DNA of 64,000 nucleotides. Source: Nonomuraea guangzhouensis (GTDB lineage Bacteria; Actinomycetota; Actinomycetes; Streptosporangiales; Streptosporangiaceae). Below the pieces are notes generated by a model, which saw only the letters and a program-made list of their open reading frames with translations, did not search any database and was not told the DNA's origin. The translations under genes and the position numbers were made by a program. Shown here piece after piece: positions 8,986-15,771 of the stretch (position 1 is the first letter of the stretch; each line of letters opens with the position of its first letter). Where the stretch lies: NCBI RefSeq assembly GCF_019396345.1, contig NZ_JAHKRM010000048.1:1-64000 (forward strand), in the 5' to 3' direction.

Positions 8986-9891
8986 GTGTCCAGCACGCCC
9001 GAAAACACCCCCGTCACCGGAACTGCGCGCGTCAAGCGCGGCATGGCCGAGATGCTCAAGGGCGGCGTCATCATGGACGTCGTCACCCCCGAGCAGGCGA
9101 AGATCGCCGAAGACGCCGGCGCCGTCGCCGTGATGGCCCTGGAGCGCGTGCCCGCCGACATCCGCGCGCAGGGCGGCGTTTCCCGGATGAGCGACCCCGA
9201 CATGATCGACGGCATCATCGCCGCGGTGTCGATCCCGGTCATGGCCAAGGCCCGCATCGGCCACTTCACCGAGGCCCGCGTGCTGCAGGCCCTGGGCGTC
9301 GACTACGTCGACGAGTCCGAGGTCCTGACCCCGGCCGACTACGCCAACCACATCGACAAGTGGCAGTTCACCGTGCCCTTCGTGTGCGGCGCGACGAACC
9401 TGGGTGAGGCCCTGCGCCGCATCACCGAGGGCGCGGCCATGATCCGCTCCAAGGGCGAGGCCGGCACCGGCGACGTGTCCAACGCGGTCACCCACATGCG
9501 GACGATCCGCGGCGAGATCAAGCGGCTCACCTCGCTGCCCGAGGACGAGCTGTACGTCGCCGCCAAGGAGCTGCAGGCGCCGTACGAGCTGGTCGCCGAG
9601 GTGGCCCGCGGCGGCAAGCTGCCCGTCGTGCTGTTCACCGCGGGCGGCATCGCCACCCCGGCCGACGCGGCGATGATGATGCAGCTCGGCGCCGAGGGCG
9701 TGTTCGTCGGCTCCGGCATCTTCAAGTCGGGCGACCCAGCCAAGCGCGCGGCGGCCATCGTCAAGGCCACGACGTTCTATGACGACCCGGACGTCATCGC
9801 CAAGGTCTCGCGCGGGCTGGGCGAGGCGATGGTCGGCATCAACGTCGACGACATCCCGCAGCCGCACCGCCTCGCCGAGCGCGGCTGGTAG
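8986..9891 (+). CDS. pdxS: Pyridoxal 5'-phosphate synthase, PdxS subunit
   Basis: 301 residues. GTG 8986 is chosen because GAGGAAG lies 7 nt upstream; an in-frame GTG at 8971 would put the site inside the gene. This TIM-barrel enzyme condenses ribose 5-phosphate, glyceraldehyde 3-phosphate and ammonia into PLP. The two catalytic lysine motifs are present, PVMAKARIGH and IRSKGEAGTGDV, as is the phosphate-binding GVFVGSGIF. The partner glutaminase gene pdxT is not adjacent but 4.5 kb downstream, beyond phoD and an insertion sequence. Confidence 0.97.
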   Translation: MSSTPENTPVTGTARVKRGMAEMLKGGVIMDVVTPEQAKIAEDAGAVAVMALERVPADIRAQGGVSRMSDPDMIDGIIAAVSIPVMAKARIGHFTEARVLQALGVDYVDESEVLTPADYANHIDKWQFTVPFVCGATNLGEALRRITEGAAMIRSKGEAGTGDVSNAVTHMRTIRGEIKRLTSLPEDELYVAAKELQAPYELVAEVARGGKLPVVLFTAGGIATPADAAMMMQLGAEGVFVGSGIFKSGDPAKRAAAIVKATTFYDDPDVIAKVSRGLGEAMVGINVDDIPQPHRLAERGW

Positions 9892-9921
9892 CAGGGCCTT
9901 CCGGCTCTTGGCATGAGCGAC

Positions 9922-9949
9922 GACGCGCCCCTCTGACGGGGGGCGCGTC
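9922..9949 (+). terminator. Intrinsic terminator of pdxS
   Basis: A perfect 10-bp stem, GACGCGCCCC paired with GGGGCGCGTC, has an 8-nt loop. It starts 30 nt beyond the pdxS stop and is followed by TGTCGTG. Confidence 0.7.
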
Positions 9950-9980
9950 TGTCGTGCGCGGTCGGGTACGACCTACGGGT

Positions 9981-10170
9981 CTCATGCCGCAGGTCGGGCA
10001 CCCGCGTTTGCCGTGCGCCGTCGCGCGACGCACCCCTTCGGGCTTCGTGCCGCAGGCGGGCACCCAGGTGTGCGCTGCGCCGGCGCGTGCGATGCGCCCC
10101 GGCGCTCTTGCGTGCCGCAGGCGGGCGGCGTCCGCCCGTGGCGTGAGGCGCGCCCGTTTCTCTCGCCGCG
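9981..10170. repeat. Degenerate GC-rich tandem repeat, about three 63-65 bp units, in a 554-bp non-coding gap
   Basis: The pdxS-phoD gap (9892-10445) holds no convincing gene. TGCCGCAGG recurs at 9985, 10048 and 10113, each followed by CGGGC- or CGGGCACCC-like sequence and a stretch rich in GTGCGC and GCGACGC. The copies differ by substitutions and small indels. Open frames on both strands here translate to Arg/Ala/Pro-rich shadow sequence and are not called as genes. Confidence 0.55.
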
Positions 10171-10374
10171 TCGCCCGCCCTGTCTTCGCGTGGGCGACGC
10201 GGCCACGCCGGGTGCGTCCTCTGCGGCGACGCGCACCTGTCCCGGCGCGTCGTCGCAGGCCGCAGGGGCGTGGGGTGAGATGATCTAGGACGCCGGGGGG
10301 CGCCGCCGGGACGGCGGAAAGTTCCGAATGGGGCGATATCCGTGAAGGATGTCGTCTTTTTCGTGTTAGGTGGT

Positions 10375-10396
10375 GTTCACCGGGGCGTCATGATCC
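10375..10396 (+). promoter_or_regulatory. Candidate Pho box upstream of phoD
   Basis: GTTCACCGGGG followed directly by CGTCATGATCC resembles the actinomycete PhoP-binding direct repeat of 11-nt units with a conserved TCA core. The TCA cores are exactly 11 nt apart, at 10377 and 10388. The first unit fits well and the second weakly. The site is 50 nt upstream of phoD, a position that would suit phosphate-starvation control. Confidence 0.4.
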
Positions 10397-10445
10397 TCCG
10401 TCAGGTTACGAGACGTCCCCTCGCCAACCTCCCCAGGAGCCCCCC

Positions 10446-12128
10446 TTGTCCAAGCTCAACCGCCGTCACTTCCTCGTCGCCGGGTTAACCGCGGGCGCCG
10501 CCGCGGCCATCCCGGCCACCTCCGCGAACGCCGACCCCGTCAAGGACCCCGCCGCCGAGACCGCCCAGAGCCTGGCCTCGCGCGGCCTGACGACCGACCC
10601 GTTCACGCTCGGCGTCGCCAGCGGCGACCCGGACCACGAGGGCTTCGTGCTCTGGACCCGCCTGGCCCAGCAGCCGCTGGCCGAGGACGGTTTCGGCGGT
10701 ATGCCGCAGCGGCCGTTCCCCGTGCTGTGGCAGATCTACTCCGACGAGAGGTGCCGCCGGGTGGTCCGTAGCGGCGTGGCCGTGGCCGCTCACGAATGGG
10801 GGCACGCCATCCACGTCGAGGCCGATCATCTCAGCTCCGACCGCGAGTACTGGTACCGCTTCCGCGTCGGCCCGTACATCTCGCCCGTCGGCCGGGCCAA
10901 GACCGCCCCGCACCCCCTGTCGTACGGCGGCGCCCTGTCGATGGCGTTCGTCTCCTGCGCCCAGTACGAGCACGGTTACTTCACCTCGTACCGCAGGCTG
11001 GCCGAGGAGCACCCGGACCTGATCCTGCACCTGGGCGACTACCAGTACGAATACACCAAGAACACCTACAACATCCCCGGTGGCAACGTCCGGAACCACG
11101 AGGGCCCCGAGACGGTCACCCTGGCCAACTACCGCCAGCGCCACGCCCAGTACAAGGCCGACCCCGACCTGCAGGCCGCCCACGCCGCCGCCCCCTGGCT
11201 GGTCGTCTTCGACGACCACGAGGTGGACAACAACTGGGCCGACGAGATCCCGGAGCACGCCGAGGACCAGCCGACCTTCCTGCAGCGCCGCGAGGCCGCC
11301 TTCCGGGCCTACTACGAGAACATGCCGCTGCGCCGCACCTCCATCCCGCGCGGCATCGACATGCAGCTCTACCGGCGGGTGCGCTGGGGCAGGATGGCCA
11401 GCTTCCACATGCTCGACACCCGCCAGTACCGCGACGACCAGGGCTGCGGCGACGGCTACAAGGACTGCCCGGCCGCCGTCGACCCGAGCAGGTCGATCAC
11501 CGGGGCCGCCCAGGAGGAATGGCTGGTCGACGGCTTCCACAAGTCACGGGCCCAGTGGGACATCATCGGCCAGCAGGTGTTCTTCGCCCAGCGTGACAAC
11601 AACGCCGGCCCGGCCAAGGTCACCAGCATGGACGCCTGGGACGGCTACGTCGCCTCGCGCCAGCGGATCACGCAGGGCTGGATCGACGCCAAGGTACGCA
11701 ACCCGGTCGTGCTGACCGGCGACGTGCACGCGCACTGGGCCAGCGACCTCAAGCTGAACTACGACGACCCGACCGGCCCGACGGTGGGCTCCGAACTGGT
11801 GGCCACCTCGATCTCCACCGGCGGCGACGGCGCCGACTCCGACCCGGCCACGCACCCGTTCCTGGCCATCAACCCGCACCTGAAGTTCTACAACAACCAG
11901 CGCGGCTACGTGCTGACGAAGATCGAGCGTGACGCGATCACCGCGGACTTCAAGGTGGTGCCGCACCTGCGCGAGCCCGGCGCGGAGGCGTACACCAGGG
12001 CGACGTTCGTGGTCGAGGACCGCGTGCCCGGCGTGAAGCAGACGTACCTGCGCCCGCTCGACCCGTCCGTGCTCGCACGGCGCGTCACGGTGGACGAGAC
12101 CGTCCGCCTGGAGACCGAACGCCCGTAA
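10446..12128 (+). CDS. phoD: PhoD-family alkaline phosphatase, Tat-exported
   Basis: 560 residues from a TTG at 10446 with AGGAG upstream. A Tat signal (NRRHFLVAGLTAGAAAAIP) ends near residue 30. A PhoD-type N-terminal domain follows (FTLGVASGDPDHEGFVLWTR). The calcium/iron-dependent phosphodiesterase/phosphatase core has LHLGDYQYEY, FDDHEVDNNW, a RQYRDDQ stretch and LTGDVHAHW. It would release phosphate from organic esters outside the cell. A candidate Pho box lies upstream and a hairpin terminator downstream, so it is likely monocistronic. Confidence 0.93.
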   Translation: MSKLNRRHFLVAGLTAGAAAAIPATSANADPVKDPAAETAQSLASRGLTTDPFTLGVASGDPDHEGFVLWTRLAQQPLAEDGFGGMPQRPFPVLWQIYSDERCRRVVRSGVAVAAHEWGHAIHVEADHLSSDREYWYRFRVGPYISPVGRAKTAPHPLSYGGALSMAFVSCAQYEHGYFTSYRRLAEEHPDLILHLGDYQYEYTKNTYNIPGGNVRNHEGPETVTLANYRQRHAQYKADPDLQAAHAAAPWLVVFDDHEVDNNWADEIPEHAEDQPTFLQRREAAFRAYYENMPLRRTSIPRGIDMQLYRRVRWGRMASFHMLDTRQYRDDQGCGDGYKDCPAAVDPSRSITGAAQEEWLVDGFHKSRAQWDIIGQQVFFAQRDNNAGPAKVTSMDAWDGYVASRQRITQGWIDAKVRNPVVLTGDVHAHWASDLKLNYDDPTGPTVGSELVATSISTGGDGADSDPATHPFLAINPHLKFYNNQRGYVLTKIERDAITADFKVVPHLREPGAEAYTRATFVVEDRVPGVKQTYLRPLDPSVLARRVTVDETVRLETERP

Positions 12129-12139
12129 CCCCCGGAAAG

Positions 12140-12163
12140 GCGGCGTCCGTGAGGGCGCCGCCG
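12140..12163 (+). terminator. Probable terminator of phoD
   Basis: The stem GGCGGCG/CGCCGCC (7 bp) with a 10-nt loop lies 12 nt after the phoD stop. No T-run follows. Confidence 0.45.
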
Positions 12164-12234
12164 CGCTCAGCGCGCCATCCAAGCCCTGGCCCACGGCGGC
12201 CTGTCCATCACGGCCTTCACCGCGCAGTCCTACC
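12154..12234 (+). pseudogene. Left fragment of a membrane transporter gene split by the insertion sequence
   Basis: From just after a TGA at 12151, the frame reads through AQRAIQALAHGGLSITAFTAQSY up to the insertion sequence. There is no start codon, and the phoD terminator lies immediately upstream, so the N-terminal portion of the gene is gone. Joining position 12231 or 12234 to 14115 restores one frame across the element (TAQS(Y)NFAFFTILAFTP). This supports the two fragments being one former gene, probably of MFS type. Confidence 0.5.
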
Positions 12235-12243
12235 CCGTAGGGC

Positions 12244-12284
12244 TCCGGCCTTCGGACCGGGAGGGTGAAGCGGGCTATCCCGCG
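12244..12284. other. Left-end subterminal hairpins of the insertion sequence
   Basis: CTCCGG-cctt-CGGaCCGGGAG (12244-12263) is an imperfect hairpin whose arms match the right-end hairpin. A second small hairpin GCGGG-ctat-CCCGC (12271-12284) follows. In this family, such structures are what the Y1 transposase recognises in single-stranded form. Confidence 0.5.
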
Positions 12285-12337
12285 TGGCGGAGCAAGGTCT
12301 GTTGATTCGCCGCCGGGTGGACCAGTGTCTGCGTCGA

Positions 12338-12766
12338 TCAGGTCGGTTGTTTCTGCTGCTCGATGTACTGCTTGAGCGCGGTCAGTGGGGCTTCGCCGAC
12401 GGATGTGGCGAAGTAGGAGCCGGACCAGAAATGGTCACCCGAGGTGTGCGTGCGGACGTGGGCATTGAACTCTTTGCGCAGTATCCGAGCCGAGACTCCC
12501 TTGAGTGAGTTGACCAGCTTGGACAGGGCGACTTTGGGTGGATAGTGGATTAGCAGGTGGACGTGGTCGTCTTCGCCGTTGAACGCGTGTAGTTCGGCCT
12601 CGAAGTCGGCGCAGACGTCCCGCATGATCTGTTCGCATCGGATGAGCATTGGGTCGGTGAGGGCGCCGTGCCGATATTTGGTGATGAACACCAAATGGGC
12701 GTGGAGGGTGTGGACGACGTGCCGTCCCGTGCGCACTTCGGGGTTCGGTTTCCATCTCGGTGACAT
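12338..12766 (-). CDS. tnpA: IS200/IS605 Y1 transposase TnpA
   Basis: 142 residues, the usual family length (about 130-150). The HUH metal-binding motif is HVH at residues 68-70 (GEDDHVHLLIHYPP) and the nucleophile is Y134 in ALKQYIEQQ. TnpA excises and inserts the element as circular single-stranded DNA. It looks full length, with no frameshift or stop, and should be active by sequence. ATG at 12766 is the start. Confidence 0.93.
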   Translation of the reverse strand: MSPRWKPNPEVRTGRHVVHTLHAHLVFITKYRHGALTDPMLIRCEQIMRDVCADFEAELHAFNGEDDHVHLLIHYPPKVALSKLVNSLKGVSARILRKEFNAHVRTHTSGDHFWSGSYFATSVGEAPLTALKQYIEQQKQPT

Positions 12767-12789
12767 AAACCAAACGATACGATCACGGT

Positions 12790-14058
12790 GTGGAGAAGGT
12801 GAAGCAGGCGCGGGCGCAGGTGGCTCGTCTGGAGTTGAGCGCGGCCCAGGTGGCGGTGTTGGACGGGCAGGCGCACGCCGCCCGCGCGCTGTGGAACCTG
12901 CTGCACGAGTACGTCACTTTCCGGCAGGGCCGGCTGGCGGGGTTGAAGGAGTGCGACGAGGCGATCCGGGCGGCTCGCCGGGAGATCGACTGGATGGGCC
13001 AGCTGCCCGCCCAGGCGGCTCAGGCGGTGTTGAAGACCTATCGGCAGGCGTGGGTGAACTTCTTCAACCCTGATCACCCCGCCGGACGCCCGACGTTCAA
13101 AGCCCGGTTCCGGTCCCGGCCTGCCGTCGATGTGCCTCAGGCCCGCGACCTGCAGATCAAGCGGGTCAACCGGCGGTGGGGTGCGGTCAATCTGCCCAAG
13201 GTCGGGCGGGTGCGGTTTCGGTGGACCAAAGACCTGCCCGGCGTCACCCAGGGCGGCCCGGCCGGGCGGATCACCGGAGCCCGGCTGGTCAAGGACGCCT
13301 TCGGCTGGCAGATCGTGTTCCGGACCGAGACCATGGCCGCCGCGGTGATGGCCGCCCATCCCGGTCCGAGCGTGGGGATCGACCGGGGGATCACCGTCGC
13401 ATTGGCGTTGTCGGACGGGACCACGCGTGAGCACGGCCCCTGGCTCACGCGTGGTGAGCGTGAACATCTGCGCCGCCTGGAGAAGAAATCCGCCCGCCAG
13501 CGCGCAGCCCGTACCCCCGGACAGCGGACCTCGCATCGGCTGATGCGCACCTACGACCAGATGGCCAGGCTCCGCGCGACAGCCAAGCGCCGAGCGGTCA
13601 ACTGGCAGCACCAGACCACCACCGAACTCGCCGATACCTTCAGCGTGCTCGTGGTGGAGGATCTGACGATTGTGAACATGGTCCGCTCGGCCAAGGGCAC
13701 GATCGAACAACCCGGCCGGAACGTGAGACAGAAGGCAGGGCTCAACCGCGCCATCACCAGCGAGGCATGGGGCCGAACAGTCACCCTGCTCGAGTACAAA
13801 ACCCATGATCGCGGCGGGCTGGTAATGAAGGTCCCCGCCCCAGGCACCTCGCAGACCTGCCACCGGTGCGGGCACCGCGACGCGGCCTCCCGCGACGGCA
13901 CCCGCTTCTCCTGCGTCAACCTCGCGTGCGGGTGGACCGGCCACGCCGACACCAACGCCGCGATCAACATTCACAACGCCGCAGGAACTGCGGTGTCAGG
14001 ACGTGGAGACCTCGGGACTGCCCGGTCAGCGAAGCGTCAACCCCCGCACGCCGCTTGA
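12790..14058 (+). CDS. tnpB: TnpB, RNA-guided RuvC-like nuclease of the insertion sequence
   Basis: 422 residues from a GTG at 12790. The RuvC-like triad is intact: D198 (GIDRGITVAL), E290 (LVVEDLTIV) and D387 (GHADTNAAINI). The zinc ribbon CHRC ... CVNLAC (C357, C360, C375, C380) is also intact. TnpB proteins cut DNA next to a short target-adjacent motif, guided by an RNA made from the 3' part of tnpB plus the flanking sequence. They help retain the element after excision. The gene points to the right end of the element, as required for that RNA. Confidence 0.93.
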   Translation: MEKVKQARAQVARLELSAAQVAVLDGQAHAARALWNLLHEYVTFRQGRLAGLKECDEAIRAARREIDWMGQLPAQAAQAVLKTYRQAWVNFFNPDHPAGRPTFKARFRSRPAVDVPQARDLQIKRVNRRWGAVNLPKVGRVRFRWTKDLPGVTQGGPAGRITGARLVKDAFGWQIVFRTETMAAAVMAAHPGPSVGIDRGITVALALSDGTTREHGPWLTRGEREHLRRLEKKSARQRAARTPGQRTSHRLMRTYDQMARLRATAKRRAVNWQHQTTTELADTFSVLVVEDLTIVNMVRSAKGTIEQPGRNVRQKAGLNRAITSEAWGRTVTLLEYKTHDRGGLVMKVPAPGTSQTCHRCGHRDAASRDGTRFSCVNLACGWTGHADTNAAINIHNAAGTAVSGRGDLGTARSAKRQPPHAA

Positions 14059-14134
14059 CCGCGACGCAGACGGGAGAATCTCCGGCCTTCACTTCAGACC
14101 GGGGAGGAGTTCAAAACTTCGCCTTCTTCACGAT
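13960..14134 (+). ncRNA. Predicted TnpB guide RNA (omegaRNA/reRNA) region; limits approximate
   Basis: By family precedent the scaffold overlaps the tnpB 3' end and the right-end hairpin (CTCC at 14080 to GGAG at 14106). It would finish at TTCAA (14110-14114), and the guide would be the next about 16-20 nt, beginning AACTTCGCCTTC at 14115. The hairpin is seen in the sequence. Transcription and processing are inferred. Confidence 0.35.
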
Positions 14135-14318
14135 CCTCGCCTTCACTCCGTTCATCGCCACCAAGCTGGGCGAGGAGCTCGGCGCCCCGGTGCCGTACGC
14201 GGTCGGCGCCCTCTGCTGCCTGATCGGCATGGCCATCCTGTACGCCCGGCGCCACCACCTCAGCGCCCTGGCCCGCGTGGACGACATCGCGGTCCAGGAG
14301 GCCGCCACGGTCGGCTGA
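14115..14318 (+). pseudogene. Right fragment (C-terminal end) of an MFS-like transporter
   Basis: The frame reads NFAFFTILAFTPFIATKLGEEL, then a second hydrophobic helix (VGALCCLIGMAILYA) and a basic tail ending at TGA 14316. This looks like the last two transmembrane helices and cytosolic tail of a major facilitator transporter. It has no start and is separated from its left fragment by the insertion sequence. No other part of the transporter is in the window. Confidence 0.55.
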
Positions 14319-14395
14319 TCGCGCCCCGTAGGAAGATCCGAGGCGGTCCTGGTGTTGAATTGTCCGAAACCCGCATCCGGACGGAAGGATTCACC

Positions 14396-14974
14396 GTGCC
14401 CACGATCGGTGTACTCGCTCTCCAGGGAAGCGTGCGCGAGCATGTGCGCATGCTCCAGGAGGCCGGCGCGTCGGCCATCGCCGTACGCCGGCCCGCCGAG
14501 CTGGACGCGGTCGACGGCCTGGTCATCCCCGGTGGCGAATCGACCACGATGTGGAAGCTGGCCGACACCTTCGACCTGCTCGACCCGCTGCGGATGCGGA
14601 TCAAGGAGGGCATGCCCGCGTACGGCTCCTGCGCCGGCATGATCATGCTGGCCGACCGGATCGAGGACGGCGTCGACGGTCAGCAGACCATCGGCGGCAT
14701 CGACATGGTCGTCAGGCGCAACGCGTTCGGTCGCCAGGTCGACTCCTTCGAGGCCGATCTCGACTTCGCCGGCGAGCCGGTGCACGCCATCTTCATCCGG
14801 GCCCCCTGGGTCGAATCGGTCGGCGCGGACGTCGAAGTGCTGGGCATCGCCGAGCCTGGGGATAGGATCGTCGCGGTCCGACAAGGACCGCTGCTCGCGA
14901 CCTCGTTTCACCCTGAGCTGACGGGTGACACGCGCGTGCACCGTTACTTCGTAGACATGCTGAGGGAGCTCTAG
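14396..14974 (+). CDS. pdxT: Pyridoxal 5'-phosphate synthase glutaminase, PdxT subunit
   Basis: 192 residues from a GTG at 14396 with GGAAGGA upstream. The open frame extends further 5' but that part belongs to the transporter remnant and insertion sequence. Class I glutaminase features are present: GLVIPGGEST, nucleophile Cys in GSCAGM, and the His-Glu pair in SFHPELTGD. It supplies ammonia to PdxS. The yebC start follows 4 nt after the stop, so the two are co-transcribed. Confidence 0.96.
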   Translation: MPTIGVLALQGSVREHVRMLQEAGASAIAVRRPAELDAVDGLVIPGGESTTMWKLADTFDLLDPLRMRIKEGMPAYGSCAGMIMLADRIEDGVDGQQTIGGIDMVVRRNAFGRQVDSFEADLDFAGEPVHAIFIRAPWVESVGADVEVLGIAEPGDRIVAVRQGPLLATSFHPELTGDTRVHRYFVDMLREL

Positions 14975-14977
14975 GTA

Positions 14978-15730
14978 ATGTCCGGCCACTCCAAATGGGC
15001 GACGACGAAGCACAAGAAGGCCGCGCTCGACGCCAAGCGCGGCAAGCTGTTCGCGAAGCTCATCAAGAACATCGAGGTGGCGGCCAGGACCGGCGGCCCC
15101 GATCCGGACGCCAACCCGACGCTCTTCGACGCCATCTTCAAGGCCAAGAAGAACTCCGTGCCCAACGACAACATCGAGCGGGCCCGCAAGCGCGGAGGCG
15201 GCCTGGAGGCGGGCGGCGCCGACTGGCAGACCATCATGTACGAGGGCTACGCGCCCGGCGGCGTCGCGGTGCTCATCGAGTGCCTCACCGACAACCGCAA
15301 CCGCGCGGCCTCCGAGGTGCGCGTCGCGCTCACCCGTAACGGCGGCTCGCTGGCCGACCCCAACTCGGTGTCCTACATGTTCAACCGCAAGGGCGTCGTG
15401 CTCGTGCCCAAGGAAGGGCTCGACGAGGACGACGTGCTGGCGGCCGTGCTGGAGGCGGGCGCCGAGGAGGTCAACGACCTGGGCGACTCCTTCGAGGTCG
15501 TGTCCGAGGCCGGCGACCTGGTGCCGGTGCGCAAGGCGCTCCAGGAGGCGGGCATCGACTACGACTCCGCCGAGTCGAGCTTCCTGCCCACGATGAGCGT
15601 GCAGCTCGACGAGGACGGCGCCAAGAAGGTCTTCCGCCTCATCGACGCGCTCGAGGACAGCGACGACGTGCAGAACGTCTTCGCCAACTTCGACGTCTCC
15701 GACGAGATCATGGAGAAGCTGGAGGCGTGA
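14978..15730 (+). CDS. yebC: YebC/PmpR-family DNA-binding protein
   Basis: 250 residues, the family length. It begins MSGHSKWATTKHKKAALDAKRGK, the family signature, followed by DNIERARKRG and YEGYAPGGVAVLIEC. YebC proteins act as transcription regulators and, as shown more recently for some members, in translation. Here the gene sits in the conserved pdxT-yebC-(...)-ruvCAB order of actinobacteria. Confidence 0.95.
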   Translation: MSGHSKWATTKHKKAALDAKRGKLFAKLIKNIEVAARTGGPDPDANPTLFDAIFKAKKNSVPNDNIERARKRGGGLEAGGADWQTIMYEGYAPGGVAVLIECLTDNRNRAASEVRVALTRNGGSLADPNSVSYMFNRKGVVLVPKEGLDEDDVLAAVLEAGAEEVNDLGDSFEVVSEAGDLVPVRKALQEAGIDYDSAESSFLPTMSVQLDEDGAKKVFRLIDALEDSDDVQNVFANFDVSDEIMEKLEA

Positions 15731-15771
15731 GCGTTCACGCCTGAACGGAGTCCGCTGTAGGGTCGGGCGTC

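Larger units (their letters stand above)
12235..14114. mobile_element. IS200/IS605-family insertion sequence (about 1.9 kb) with divergent tnpA and tnpB
   Basis: The element contains a Y1 HUH transposase gene (minus) and a tnpB gene (plus), starting 23 bp apart, the arrangement of IS605. It has no terminal inverted repeats. Instead both ends carry related imperfect hairpins built on CTCCGGCCTTC ... GACCGGG(G)AG (12244-12263 and 14080-14106). The right end finishes in TTCAA, like the TCAA cleavage site of IS608-type elements. The right boundary at 14114 and a left boundary near 12231-12234 are chosen because they restore the interrupted reading frame. The left boundary is uncertain by about 12 nt. 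Confidence 0.8.

Noticed and set aside
9981..10170. CRISPR-like array
   Set aside because: Repeats are diverged, GC-rich and spaced 63-65 nt without defined spacers, and there are no cas genes.
9954..10288. Overlapping open frames on both strands in the pdxS-phoD gap
   Set aside because: The translations are Arg/Ala/Pro-rich, differ between frames and have no ribosome binding sites; the DNA is a degenerate repeat.
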